From NCBI RefSeq assembly GCF_018967845.1, contig NZ_JAHLZZ010000001.1, positions 3,720,001 to 3,784,000 on the forward strand: a stretch of 64,000 nucleotides of DNA. Direction: 5' to 3'. A program made the position numbers and the translations under genes. How positions within the stretch are numbered: position 1 is the stretch's first letter; each line of letters starts with the position of its first letter. This DNA is from Hymenobacter siberiensis (GTDB lineage: Bacteria; Bacteroidota; Bacteroidia; Cytophagales; Hymenobacteraceae). Below, one piece after another: positions 8,820 to 16,078 of the stretch. The notes under the pieces were generated by a model. The model ran no database searches, was not told where the DNA came from, and saw only the letters and a program-made list of their open reading frames with translations.

Positions 8820-9239
8820 TCAAAGATTTAAGCTGAAATTCCACAAGCCCGCACACACTCCCAGCACGTCATTGTACAGGTTCAAATTATGCAAACGTAA
8901 TCGGTCTTCCAAAATTCGATAACGTTTCAATCCGCCAATGCTATGCTCTACGGTAATTCGTTCACTTGCTTGTTTTGTATTTATTTCTCGTTGTTCATCG
9001 GTGAGTTCTTTCCCTTTCGGCTTTTTGATAGGAATAAAAAATTTCCGGCAAATGTAGTCTTTCGCGAAGCCCAAAAACCCCAGGTCCAACCGCACCTTGA
9101 ACTTTTTAAACCACTCTTTATCAACTGGTAAAATGCTTTTTAGTACACTATAGTCGTGGTGTCTTCCGCCGTAACAACGGCTGATAAAACCAATCCAGCG
9201 AATGGTCGTTGAAATAACTATCTCTTTTACGGCGTGCAT
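8820..9239 (-). CDS. IS5-type transposase, C-terminal frame (orfB)
   Basis: This 139-residue frame carries the rest of the nuclease domain: GGRHHDYSVLK, the second Asp in VRLDLGFLGF, and the final Glu in ERITVEHSIGGLKRYRIL. It overlaps orfA by 13 bp in the -1 frame, and its first ATG uses the last A of the A9 run. Production as an orfA-orfB fusion by -1 frameshifting is likely from the layout; independent initiation at the ATG is the alternative. The three acidic residues are all present, so the fused enzyme looks intact. Confidence 0.85.
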   Translation of the reverse strand: MHAVKEIVISTTIRWIGFISRCYGGRHHDYSVLKSILPVDKEWFKKFKVRLDLGFLGFAKDYICRKFFIPIKKPKGKELTDEQREINTKQASERITVEHSIGGLKRYRILEDRLRLHNLNLYNDVLGVCAGLWNFSLNL

Positions 9240-9718
9240 TTTTTTTTACCGCTATAGTAGTCTTTTTGCATCTCTTTATTTCCTGGTCGTTGCTTGCGTT
9301 GCTCCGTTCCATCGACCAATAACGTCTCGTGTTCCTGAAAATAGGCTTCAAATTCGGCCACTGTCGTAAATTCCCGCTTTGGCGCATGCCCGGTTTGCTC
9401 CAGCGCTTCTTGGAGCACCGTAATGCCTAATTCCTGGTTGCGTTTCGCGTTGGAACCGTCCATCCCACTGACCAATCCCAACAAATCATACGTCAAGTTT
9501 GCTTTGAAGCTGAATAGGGTGAAAAGCAGTAATTCTTCTTCTGTTTTAAGGGCTACTTCATACGGCGCAAAAGCCCCACGTTCAATCATATCTGTTCCAT
9601 TCAACCGAAAATACGCCTGCTTAAAATGCGCCAAAAGCTGCGCAAAACGCTCCGCCGTGAGTCCCGTGGCAGCACGCCATTTACGCGAAGTAGTGAGGTT
9701 TTTTACGGAAAAGTTCAT
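9227..9718 (-). CDS. IS5-type transposase, N-terminal frame (orfA)
   Basis: The 163-residue product holds the N-terminal helical/HTH region (about residues 15-110) and the first part of the DDE nuclease domain, with the first catalytic Asp in LLVDGTEQRKQRP and the conserved YYSGKKK. It ends soon after at a TAA, just past a run of nine A (T on the + strand, 9239-9247). A -1 slip on this run joins it to the downstream frame, giving GKKK followed by MHAVKE, which matches how the family normally continues (GKKKRHTLK or similar). The start ATG at 9718 lies about 60 bp inside the right end of the element. Confidence 0.85.
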   Translation of the reverse strand: MNFSVKNLTTSRKWRAATGLTAERFAQLLAHFKQAYFRLNGTDMIERGAFAPYEVALKTEEELLLFTLFSFKANLTYDLLGLVSGMDGSNAKRNQELGITVLQEALEQTGHAPKREFTTVAEFEAYFQEHETLLVDGTEQRKQRPGNKEMQKDYYSGKKKCTP

Positions 9719-9920
9719 GTTCTAAATGTAAGTACAGTTTGTCGAAAATTCCGCACTTCACTCACTTCGCAACAAGTCTAATGATGATGGAAGCACCGAA
9801 TTATTCTTCACAATTATTGGCGCAAAAGGCAATTTCGACGCTGAGTCGAGGCTAATTAAGCAAGATGGAAACTGGATGGTGCAAGAGCTTAAAATGAAGC
9901 AATAGCCATTCTTCCATGCC

Positions 9921-9959
9921 ACGAAACCCGTGCCCCAAGCGCGGGTTTCGTATTTTTAG
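9921..9959 (+). terminator. Intrinsic terminator after the Coa1-like gene
   Basis: ACGAAACCCG (9921-9930) pairs with CGGGTTTCGT (9942-9951) and is followed by ATTTTTAG. Its 28-base right part (9932-9959) is repeated exactly at 10724-10751. Confidence 0.8.
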
Positions 9960-9994
9960 TCTTCCCGACACTTTCAGCTCTGGCACATTCTCCA

Positions 9995-10234
9995 ATGGAC
10001 CTTCACGCCATCATCACCATTGACCCCGAAATCCTCGGCGGTCAGCCCGTTTTTGCCGGTACCCGCGTGCCCATCGAAACGCTGTTTGACCATTTGGAGG
10101 CGGGCGTTTCGCTGGACGAGTTTCTGGATGACTTTCCGAGTGTTTCCAAAGCGCAGGCCATTGCGCTGCTCGAAACCGCAACCAAATTGCTTACCTCCGC
10201 CAATGTAGCCCAACTATATGCGGCTGCTGCTTGA
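9995..10234 (+). CDS. DUF433-family antitoxin
   Basis: The 79-residue protein has the typical DUF433 start ITIDPEILGGQPVFAGTRVPI followed by a short helix-turn-helix (LFDHLEAGVSLDEFLDDFPS and the recognition-like helix). DUF433 proteins are usually encoded just before a DUF5615 PIN-like toxin and act as DNA-binding antitoxins. Here the toxin frame starts inside the end of this gene (10218), which is the standard overlap, but that toxin is broken, so this antitoxin is an orphan. The protein itself looks complete. The start is ATG 9995. Confidence 0.92.
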   Translation: MDLHAIITIDPEILGGQPVFAGTRVPIETLFDHLEAGVSLDEFLDDFPSVSKAQAIALLETATKLLTSANVAQLYAAAA

Positions 10235-10692
10235 TGAAAACCTACCGAAGCGCCTGAAGTCGGATTTTCACACCCATGAAGTATATACAGTGTGGTAGAA
10301 ACAGTGGAATGGCACCAAGGATGGCGAACTGCTGGAACTGATGCTGGCCGATGGTTTCCATGCCCTGCTGACGTTTGATAAAAACCTGCACCCGCCCGCG
10401 AAAATCCCTAATCAATCCGAATAAGGTTTATTGAATGCGCCTATCAATGAAGCTGTTTAGAAAGTCCCCGAACGGTCATGCAGCGCGCAGCGAAGCATCT
10501 TGCTCGCATCGTCAGGCCCGTTCAACGAGGCGAGCAAGATGCTGCGCTCTGCATGACCGTTTGAGTACCTTTTGTGACTTTCTAAACAACTCCAATACCT
10601 ACGCCGAACTAACGAAGCTCTCTGCTCAAATTAATGTGCTGCTGGCAGCGGGCAACCTGCCGCCGGGGCCAATTATTATCAGGGCTACGTAA
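10218..10692 (+). pseudogene. DUF5615 PIN-like toxin gene, broken by stops and a MITE
   Basis: The frame starts MRLLLDENLPKRLKSDF, the normal start of DUF5615 toxins with the acidic metal residues, and continues HEVYTV. It then meets TAG at 10296-10298 where relatives have RDxGW. It reads on as WNGTKDGELLELMLADGF and ALLTFDKNL, meets a second stop at 10422-10424, then LLNAPIN. A 145-bp MITE follows (10449-10593). Taking out the MITE and one AAT duplication joins LLNAPIN to TYAELTKLSAQ and ends IIIRAT at 10692, the normal C-terminus. So the gene carries two nonsense codons and one insertion and cannot make toxin. Confidence 0.88.
10449..10593 (-). mobile_element. MITE, 145 bp, copy 1
   Basis: The element begins GAAGCTGTTTAGAAAGTC and ends GACTTTCTAAACAACTCC, which are near-perfect terminal inverted repeats. 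A 3-bp duplication AAT flanks it (10446-10448, 10594-10596). The interior is itself palindromic and includes the GTCATGC-AGCGCAGCGAAGCATCT motif seen in the dispersed palindromes. It has no coding capacity. A second, shorter copy in the opposite orientation lies at 38058-38146. Confidence 0.88.
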
Positions 10693-10715
10693 TAATGCAG
10701 GTTGCGAATCCCCCA

Positions 10716-10751
10716 AAGCCCGCGCCCCAAGCGCGGGTTTCGTATTTTTAG
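10716..10751 (+). terminator. Intrinsic terminator after the toxin pseudogene
   Basis: AAAGCCCGCG pairs (one mismatch) with GCGCGGGTTT across CCCCAA and is followed by CGTATTTTTAG. The 28 bases 10724-10751 are identical to 9932-9959, so the toxin-antitoxin cassette is bounded by direct repeats. Confidence 0.7.
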
Positions 10752-10786
10752 CCCTTCAACAACTCTCCCTCACTCTCTCCTTACTG

Positions 10787-11671
10787 ATGAGCAAGCACTT
10801 CGCAAGTTTCTCCGTCGCTGTTGCAGCGGCTGCTACCCTGCTGGCCGCCCCGGCCGCCTACGCCCAAATCAAGACGCCCGCTGCCAGCCCCCAAAGCACC
10901 GTTTCGCAGCGCGTGGGCCTCACGGATATCACCATCACCTACTCGCGGCCGGGCGTGAAGGCTCGGCAAATTTTCGGCACAGTGGTGCTGTTTGGCAAGC
11001 GCTGGCGCACGGGCGCAAATGCCACTACCAGCATCAAGTTCTCGGATGATGTGACGATTGAGGGCAAGAAGGTGGCGGCCGGCGAATACGGCATCTACAC
11101 CATCCCGAACAAGACCGAATGGATGGTGGTGCTCAACAAAAACACCAAGCTGGGCGCCGACGTGGACGGCTTTAAGGACGACCAGGATGTGGCCCGCTTC
11201 ACCATCAAGCCCTACAAGCTGGGCAGCAAGGTTGAAACGTTCACCATCAACTTCACCGACCTCACCCCCGCCACTACCAACGTGGCTATGGAGTGGGAAA
11301 TGACCGGGGCCAAGTTCAAGGTAATGGCCGACGTAGAAAGCAAAGTGATGGCCCAGATTGAGGAGAAAGTCACTAAAAACGACAACCCCGCCTCGACGGA
11401 CCTCGCCGCCGCTGCCGTGTACTACTACGAAAACAACAAGGACCTGAAGCAGGCCCTGACCTGGATGGAAAAAGCCAACGCCGCCGAGCCCACCAAGTTC
11501 TGGAACCTGAACACGGAAGCCAAAATTCGCCTGAAAATGAAGGACTACGCCGGCGCTACGAAAGCCGCTGAGGCTTCGAAGAAAGCCGCGCTGGCCGCCA
11601 CGCCGCCCAACGGCGAGTACGTGAAGATGAATGAGGATTTGATGGCAGAGGCGAAGAAAATGGGTAAGTAA
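10787..11671 (+). CDS. DUF2911 domain-containing secreted protein
   Basis: The 294-residue product has a signal peptide (cleavage near AAPAAYAQ, residues 1-26) and then the DUF2911 domain (about residues 30-185) with the hallmark SQRVGLTDITITYSRPGVK, RTGANATTSIKFSDDVTI and AAGEYGIYTIP. The C-terminal third is helical with TPR-like spacing (YYYENNKDLKQALTWMEKA). DUF2911 proteins are common, exported, and of unknown function in Bacteroidota. ATG 10787 is chosen because it starts the signal peptide; the frame is open to 10634, within the toxin pseudogene. Confidence 0.92.
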   Translation: MSKHFASFSVAVAAAATLLAAPAAYAQIKTPAASPQSTVSQRVGLTDITITYSRPGVKARQIFGTVVLFGKRWRTGANATTSIKFSDDVTIEGKKVAAGEYGIYTIPNKTEWMVVLNKNTKLGADVDGFKDDQDVARFTIKPYKLGSKVETFTINFTDLTPATTNVAMEWEMTGAKFKVMADVESKVMAQIEEKVTKNDNPASTDLAAAAVYYYENNKDLKQALTWMEKANAAEPTKFWNLNTEAKIRLKMKDYAGATKAAEASKKAALAATPPNGEYVKMNEDLMAEAKKMGK

Positions 11672-11750
11672 GCATCCCCTCCGCACCCTGATTAGGGCAA
11701 GGGAGCAACTTTCGCGAAAGTTGCAGCCACCCGACTATCAGCGAGCCATG

Positions 11751-11787
11751 GAAGGCCGCAGCACTGGTGCTGCGGCCTTCTTTTTTT
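11751..11787 (+). terminator. Strong intrinsic terminator between convergent genes
   Basis: GAAGGCCGCAGCAC (11751-11764) pairs perfectly with GTGCTGCGGCCTTC (11767-11780), followed by seven T. It ends right before the stop codon of the SDR gene on the other strand. A separate 20-bp perfect palindrome, centred on TTTCGCGAAA, lies upstream at 11705-11724. Confidence 0.9.
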
Positions 11788-12579
11788 CTATTTCTCCGCC
11801 GCATGCAGCTGGTTGTTCATGATAGTAGCCAGCATGGAATCGGGAAGCACGAGGCTGGTGAAGAAGTTGACTTTGGCGCTCATGGTGGGCAGGCTGCGAG
11901 CGTCGCCTTCCATTAAAGCGTCGTAGCCCTCTTCGGCCACGGTGCGTGCCGATACGGTGTGGTTGGCAGCGCGGGTGTTTTCGGCGTGCGCAACCTGGAA
12001 GAAGTTGGTATCGGTGGGGGGCGGGCAGAGCACGGTCATGGTCACGGCCGATTTCTGCTGCTTAAGCTCGTGCTGCACCGCTTCGGTGAAGCTGAGCACA
12101 AAGGCCTTGGTGGCGGCATACACGGCCTGGTACGGACTGGGCGTGAAGGAAGCCAGCGAGCCGACCTGCAAAATCCGCCCGTCGTTGCGGGCCACCATAT
12201 CGCGCAGGTAGAGCTTGGTAAGCTGCACGAGGGCCGCCGCGTTTACCTGAATGATGGCGAGCTCGGTGGTCAGGTCGGTATCGGTGAAGTAGCCGGTTTC
12301 GCCAAAGCCGGCGTCGTTAACCAGCGCGTCAATTTGCAGGCCACGCGCCGTGGTTTCGGCGTAGAGCTGGGCGGGCGTTTCGGGGTGGCTGAGGTCGAAG
12401 GGCAGCAGCAAAATTTCAACTTCTTCAAACTCCTGGTGCAGCAGTCGGGCCGCTTCTTTGAGCTCAGCGAGGTGGCGGGCTACGAGCACTACCCGATAAT
12501 CGTCGCGGGCAAAACAACGGGCCAGTTCGAAACCGATGCCACTTGAGGCACCGGTAATCAGGGCGGTTTGGTCGTTCAT
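11788..12579 (-). CDS. SDR-family NAD(P)-dependent oxidoreductase
   Basis: The 263-residue protein has the classical short-chain dehydrogenase layout: nucleotide-binding TALITGASSGIGFELAR at residues 5-21, an Arg after the second strand (VARHLAE) that suggests NADP(H), NDAGFG in place of NNAGxG, the Ser of VGSLASF and the catalytic YAATK (YxxxK). The closest type is the DltE/YqjQ-like SDRs of unknown substrate. Length is normal. The neighbour on the left is convergent. The AT-rich stretch upstream (12600-12710) probably contains its promoter. Confidence 0.93.
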   Translation of the reverse strand: MNDQTALITGASSGIGFELARCFARDDYRVVLVARHLAELKEAARLLHQEFEEVEILLLPFDLSHPETPAQLYAETTARGLQIDALVNDAGFGETGYFTDTDLTTELAIIQVNAAALVQLTKLYLRDMVARNDGRILQVGSLASFTPSPYQAVYAATKAFVLSFTEAVQHELKQQKSAVTMTVLCPPPTDTNFFQVAHAENTRAANHTVSARTVAEEGYDALMEGDARSLPTMSAKVNFFTSLVLPDSMLATIMNNQLHAAEK

Positions 12580-12763
12580 AGCAGTTGGGGTTAGGTTAGA
12601 TTGATTTACTATGTTAATATAATCATTAAATATTTATTGTTATATATTATTGAAAATCAAACAGTTGAAATTCATAGAGTTTCGCCTATGCAATAGCGCT
12701 GATTTCGTGCAAGTCTTTCATTTCTCCCCCAAAGCAGGGTGTAGCCTGCTTACATAGAAGGCA
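12580..12763. other. AT-rich intergenic stretch upstream of the SDR gene
   Basis: No gene is seen. Bases 12600-12670 are almost pure A/T, sharply different from the GC-rich surroundings, and probably hold the promoter of the minus-strand SDR gene, although I see no clear TAnnTTTG element. The rest of the 397-bp gap contains the hairpin and palindrome listed next. Confidence 0.5.
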
Positions 12764-12795
12764 AAAAGCCCGATTCCATGCGGAATCGGGCTTTT
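12764..12795. terminator. Hairpin with T-runs on both strands
   Basis: AAAAGCCCGATTCC pairs perfectly with GGAATCGGGCTTTT around a 4-base loop, so it can act as a terminator in either direction, most sensibly for the hydrolase gene ending at 12977 on the minus strand. Confidence 0.75.
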
Positions 12796-12808
12796 CCAAA
12801 CCTGGGGT

Positions 12809-12916
12809 CATTGCGCCGGTCTGACCGCCCTAGGCAGTCTGACCGGTTGTCGTTGTTGCGATATCGTGCCCACTTCAACCGGTCGGACCGCCCTAGGCGG
12901 TCAGACCGGCGCAATG
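12809..12916. repeat. Perfect 40-bp inverted repeat with internal palindrome
   Basis: Arms 12809-12848 and 12877-12916 carry the motif GGTCTGACCGCCCTAGGC, and each arm contains its own GGTC/GACC dyad. One or two mismatches exist between the arms around CCTAGGCAGTC. It is not repeated elsewhere in the window. Confidence 0.85.
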
Positions 12917-12976
12917 TATTGCCTCCTCCCCTGGCGGCGCGTGCTGGCTTCGTGAGGGACTCGGGCCGTTGTACCG

Positions 12977-14917
12977 CTAGGGCAGCACCTTCACCACCAG
13001 CTGCGAGGCGTGGGCGGGCGAGTGGTACAACTGGTGCGTGGCAACCTGGAAATCAGCTTCTTCAGCGTTGTAGATATTATCGACGTATTTCTGCGGGTTG
13101 CGGTCGACGAGCGGAAACCAGGTGCTTTGCACCTGCACCATCAGCCGGTGGCCGGGCTGGAAAGTGTGCATGAGGTCCTGCACGGTGAAGGGCACGGCGG
13201 TGACCTGGCCGGGCGTGAAGGGCTCGGGCTTACTGAAGCTATTGCGGAAGCGGCCGCGCATTACTTCGGAGCGCACCATTTGCTGGTAGCCGCCGAGGTG
13301 CACGTTGGGGTTCAGGCGCGGGTTGTCGGGGGTGTTGTCGGGGTACACGTCGATGATTTTCACGACCCAGTCGGCATCGGAGCCGGTAGTGGCCACCTGC
13401 AGCAGCGCCTGGATGGGGCCGGCCAGGGTGAGCGGCGCGGTGAGCACGTCGGTCTGGTAGGTGAGCACGTCGGGGCGGCGGCTGGCGAAGCGCTGGTCGT
13501 CGGTCATGTACTCGCGGGTCATGCCCACGTTGGTGGCTTCGGTGAAGGGCACGGGGTGGGCCGGGTCGCTCAGGAACTGGTCGAACTCGGAGCCGGCGGC
13601 GGGCTGCTCAAAACCGATTTTGCCACCCGGCTGGAAGTAGAGCGTTTTTTCCTGCGTCTGCCGGGGCGGCCAGGCATCGAAGGTGCGCCACTGGTTGGTG
13701 CCGCTTTCGAACACGGTGGCTTCGGGCAGGTTGGCCGTCTGGCCATCCTTCAGGTAGGATTTGAAGAACGGGGCTTCGATGTTCTGCTGATAATAGATGG
13801 ACGGCGCAGCCCCGTAGGCCACATTACCCACTATCTCGCCCGAGCCGCGCGCCCAGCCGCCGTGCACCCAGGGGCCCATCACGAGGCCATTGCGCATGCC
13901 CGGGTTCTGCTTCTCAATGCTCTTGTAGATATTGAGCGCGCCAAACAGGTCCTCGGCATCGTTGAAGCCGCCCACGGTGAGCACGGCGGTGCCTTTTTGC
14001 AGGTTTTTGAGGTGCGGCCGCAGGTCGCGGGCCTGCCAGTACTCGTCGTAATTCGGGTGCTGCATCATCTCGTTCCAGAACGCGACCTGGCCCTTGTAGT
14101 AGCGGGCATCGGCGTTTTTCAGCGGGCCCATCTTCATGAAGAAGTCGTAGCCATCGGGGGTGCCGTGCTGGAAGCCGGGGTTGCCGGTGGGCGTGGGCTC
14201 GGGCCGGGGCAGGCCGAAACTGGCCAGGAAGTTGAACGCGTGGGGCAGAAAGAACGCGCCGTTGTGGTGAAAATCGTCCCAGAACCAGTCGGCGATGGGG
14301 GCCTGGGGCGAAGCGGCTTTCAGGGCCGGGTGGCGGGCCAGCAGACCGGTGGCGGTGTAGTAGCCGGGGTAGCTGATGCCCCACTGGCCCACGCGGCCGT
14401 TGTTTTTGGGGGCCTGCTTGTTCTTGAGCAGCCACTCGATGGTGTCGAAAGTGTCGGTGCCCTCATCGATGTCGGTTTTGCCCTTGTGCACTTCCTTTTC
14501 GGGGCGCACATCCACGAAGGTGCCTTCGCTCATGTAGCGCCCGCGCACGTCCTGATACACAAAGACGTAGCCCTCGTGCATCATCTCGCTGCTCGGCCCC
14601 AGGCTCTTTTTCATGCTGGCCGACTTGTAGGGGCCGATGGCGTAGGGCGTGCGGTTGAGCATGACGGGGTAGCGCACCTTGTCGGCATCGCTGGGCGCGT
14701 ACACGATGGTGTAGAGCTTCACGCCATCGCGCATGGCCACCTGGTGCTCCGTCTTTTTGTAGTGCTGCTGAATATAGGCCGTATCGGCCATCACAGTAGC
14801 ATAGCGGGCCTTTTCGACCTCGGACCATACCGGGTACGCGGGGCCGGGCTGCTGGGCAAGCGCCGGGATGGCCGCCGTCGCGCCAAGCATCAGGGCAAAT
14901 AGAAGAGTTGATTTCAT
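12977..14917 (-). CDS. CocE/NonD-family hydrolase (alpha-amino acid ester hydrolase-like)
   Basis: The 646-residue product has a signal peptide (MKSTLLFALMLGATAAIPALAQ) and the X-Pro dipeptidyl-peptidase S15/CocE fold. The nucleophile is Ser182 in GQWGISYPGYYT. Other family marks are RDGVKLYTIVYAP, the YVFVYQDVRGRYMSEGTF block and the C-terminal jelly-roll from about residue 440. The Asp and His of the triad are expected near residues 310 and 345 (GGFNDAEDLFG and GPWVHGGWARG). This fits secreted serine hydrolases acting on acyl esters or amides of amino acids. It is probably periplasmic. Confidence 0.93.
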   Translation of the reverse strand: MKSTLLFALMLGATAAIPALAQQPGPAYPVWSEVEKARYATVMADTAYIQQHYKKTEHQVAMRDGVKLYTIVYAPSDADKVRYPVMLNRTPYAIGPYKSASMKKSLGPSSEMMHEGYVFVYQDVRGRYMSEGTFVDVRPEKEVHKGKTDIDEGTDTFDTIEWLLKNKQAPKNNGRVGQWGISYPGYYTATGLLARHPALKAASPQAPIADWFWDDFHHNGAFFLPHAFNFLASFGLPRPEPTPTGNPGFQHGTPDGYDFFMKMGPLKNADARYYKGQVAFWNEMMQHPNYDEYWQARDLRPHLKNLQKGTAVLTVGGFNDAEDLFGALNIYKSIEKQNPGMRNGLVMGPWVHGGWARGSGEIVGNVAYGAAPSIYYQQNIEAPFFKSYLKDGQTANLPEATVFESGTNQWRTFDAWPPRQTQEKTLYFQPGGKIGFEQPAAGSEFDQFLSDPAHPVPFTEATNVGMTREYMTDDQRFASRRPDVLTYQTDVLTAPLTLAGPIQALLQVATTGSDADWVVKIIDVYPDNTPDNPRLNPNVHLGGYQQMVRSEVMRGRFRNSFSKPEPFTPGQVTAVPFTVQDLMHTFQPGHRLMVQVQSTWFPLVDRNPQKYVDNIYNAEEADFQVATHQLYHSPAHASQLVVKVLP

Positions 14918-15032
14918 GCAGTGCAGGATTTGAGTGGGAGTACGCCGGTAAAGGTAGAAGCCTCACTCAAATACACAGCTTTAACCCGCGCATTTTTCAG
15001 GTTGATGGCCGGCCTTCTGCAACGCTCCCCTG

Positions 15033-15923
15033 CTACTGGCCCCGACCCTGCATTATCAGCAGGCGCTTCACGTTATCTACCTCAATCTCATCGGGCTGGG
15101 TTTTCAGTACGCGGCGCAGGTCTTTGGGCGAGCGGCCGCCGAACACCACCACTTTCAAGCCGGCGGCGTGAGCCTGGGCACTTTGCTCGGGCGTCACACG
15201 GTCGGCATCGAGCACCACGGTGTGCACCTTTTCCGTTTTAGCCACTTTCAGGCCGAAGGCAAATTCGTCGGAAGCAATTTCGAGGCCGATGCGGACGCCC
15301 GGCATGGCAGCGCGGGCCAGCCGTACGGTGGAGCCTTCCTGGGTGATGAACAGGACTTTGTCCAGCGGTGTGTGGTTGCGGGCGAGGGTGCGGGCAATCT
15401 GGCGCACCAGCAGCGGCACCTGCTCGTGCTGGCGGCCGGGGGGCAGGCAATGGTCGTCCTCGTGCAAATCGAGGTGGATGAATGGGAACGTGGGCCGGCG
15501 GTTGAGGCGGGCCAGCAGGGTATCGAAGGTGATGGGCCGCTCCTTCTGAATGAGGTCGTAGGGAAAGCCGCCTTTGTAGCGCAACTGAGTGATTTCGGCG
15601 GCCGTGCGCTCGCTCACGCAGCCGGTGCCGGTGCTGCCGTCCTGCAAATGCTGGTCGTGGTAGAGCATTACCACGCTATCGCGGCTCATTTGCAGGTCGA
15701 TTTCCACGCCGTCGGCCCCGCGCAGCAGGGCGCGCCGGATGCCGCGCCAGCTGCTCGGCGGCCGGAAATTGAACGGGCTGATGGGTGTGTAGAAACCGGA
15801 GCCGGCGTGGCCCAGCACCACCAGCTTGGGGTTGGCTACGGGTTTGGTAGCGGTGCAGGCCGCCAGCATTGCTATCAGGAAAATCGCCAGGGAAGCAGCG
15901 GGGAGTACGCGAATTTTATTCAT
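15033..15923 (-). CDS. Glycerophosphodiester phosphodiesterase family lipoprotein
   Basis: The 296-residue product starts with a lipoprotein signal (SLAIFLIAMLAACTATKP, lipobox LAAC). It has the GDPD core: GHAGSGFYTP (usual GHRG), GADGVEIDLQMSRDSVVMLYHD with the metal-binding Glu/Asp and the catalytic His, and a late FGGRSPKDLRRVL. GDPDs release glycerol-3-phosphate from glycerophosphodiesters. The GHAGSGF variant differs from canonical GHRG at the Arg position, so substrate use may differ. It is probably anchored in the outer membrane or periplasm. Confidence 0.9.
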   Translation of the reverse strand: MNKIRVLPAASLAIFLIAMLAACTATKPVANPKLVVLGHAGSGFYTPISPFNFRPPSSWRGIRRALLRGADGVEIDLQMSRDSVVMLYHDQHLQDGSTGTGCVSERTAAEITQLRYKGGFPYDLIQKERPITFDTLLARLNRRPTFPFIHLDLHEDDHCLPPGRQHEQVPLLVRQIARTLARNHTPLDKVLFITQEGSTVRLARAAMPGVRIGLEIASDEFAFGLKVAKTEKVHTVVLDADRVTPEQSAQAHAAGLKVVVFGGRSPKDLRRVLKTQPDEIEVDNVKRLLIMQGRGQ

Positions 15924-15981
15924 GCAAAAACGAGGGCCGGCACGCGCCGGTTGGGGCTGAAAGGGAATGGAGTTGGCAGGT

Positions 15982-16078
15982 TGTAGCGACGCATCCTTGC
16001 GTCTTGTCGTTGGACGGAATCATCTGGCTATCCCTTTGCAGGCCGTTCAACGCCGAGACGCAAGGATACGTCGCTACA
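15982..16078. repeat. 23-bp inverted repeat, GTAG(C/A)GACGCAT family
   Basis: Arms 15982-16004 and 16056-16078 differ at two bases. The right arm contains the stop codon of the PAP2 gene (16074-16076). The same family occurs at 18204-18308. Confidence 0.85.

Larger units (their letters stand above)
8799..9779 (-). mobile_element. IS5-type insertion sequence, 981 bp
   Basis: The ends share a 13-bp perfect terminal inverted repeat, AGACTTGTTGCGA, at 8799-8811 and 9767-9779. A 3-bp direct repeat AAT flanks it (8796-8798 and 9780-9782). Two overlapping minus-strand frames code for the transposase. Size, DDE pattern, short target duplication and two-frame layout fit the IS5 family (IS1031/IS427-type groups). 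The element interrupts the Coa1-like gene and both frames appear complete, so it may still be active. Confidence 0.92.
8349..9905 (+). pseudogene. Coa1-like small membrane protein gene split by an IS element
   Basis: From a TTG start at 8349 the frame codes for two membrane segments (about residues 28-47 and 79-103) and runs to the IS at 8799. Removing bases 8799-9779 and one copy of the AAT duplication rejoins the frame exactly: ...NIRMHN continues as DDGSTELFFTIIGAKGNFDA and ends ...LKMKQ at 9905, giving a restored protein of about 190 residues. The restored C-terminus (AESRLIKQDGNWMVQEL) has the pattern of cytochrome-oxidase assembly factor Coa1-family proteins, which is a family guess. 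As it stands, translation stops at 8819 after 156 residues, the last six coded by the IS end. Base composition is clearly more AT-rich than the flanking genes. Confidence 0.8.

Noticed and set aside
9423-9725. Plus-strand frame of about 100 codons inside the IS
   Set aside because: Antisense shadow of the transposase.
10435-10593. Start of an independent small gene ending at 10692
   Set aside because: The first part is coded by the MITE; only the last 33 codons belong to a protein, the toxin C-terminus.
12778-13173. A 131-codon plus-strand frame near the 12809 palindrome
   Set aside because: Its first part is the palindrome itself and the rest is antisense to the hydrolase gene; no homolog-like features.
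13010-14902. A 630-codon plus-strand frame opposite the CocE-like gene
   Set aside because: It is the antisense shadow of a GC-rich coding region; its translation is Val/Gly/His-rich without domains, while the minus strand codes for a complete hydrolase.
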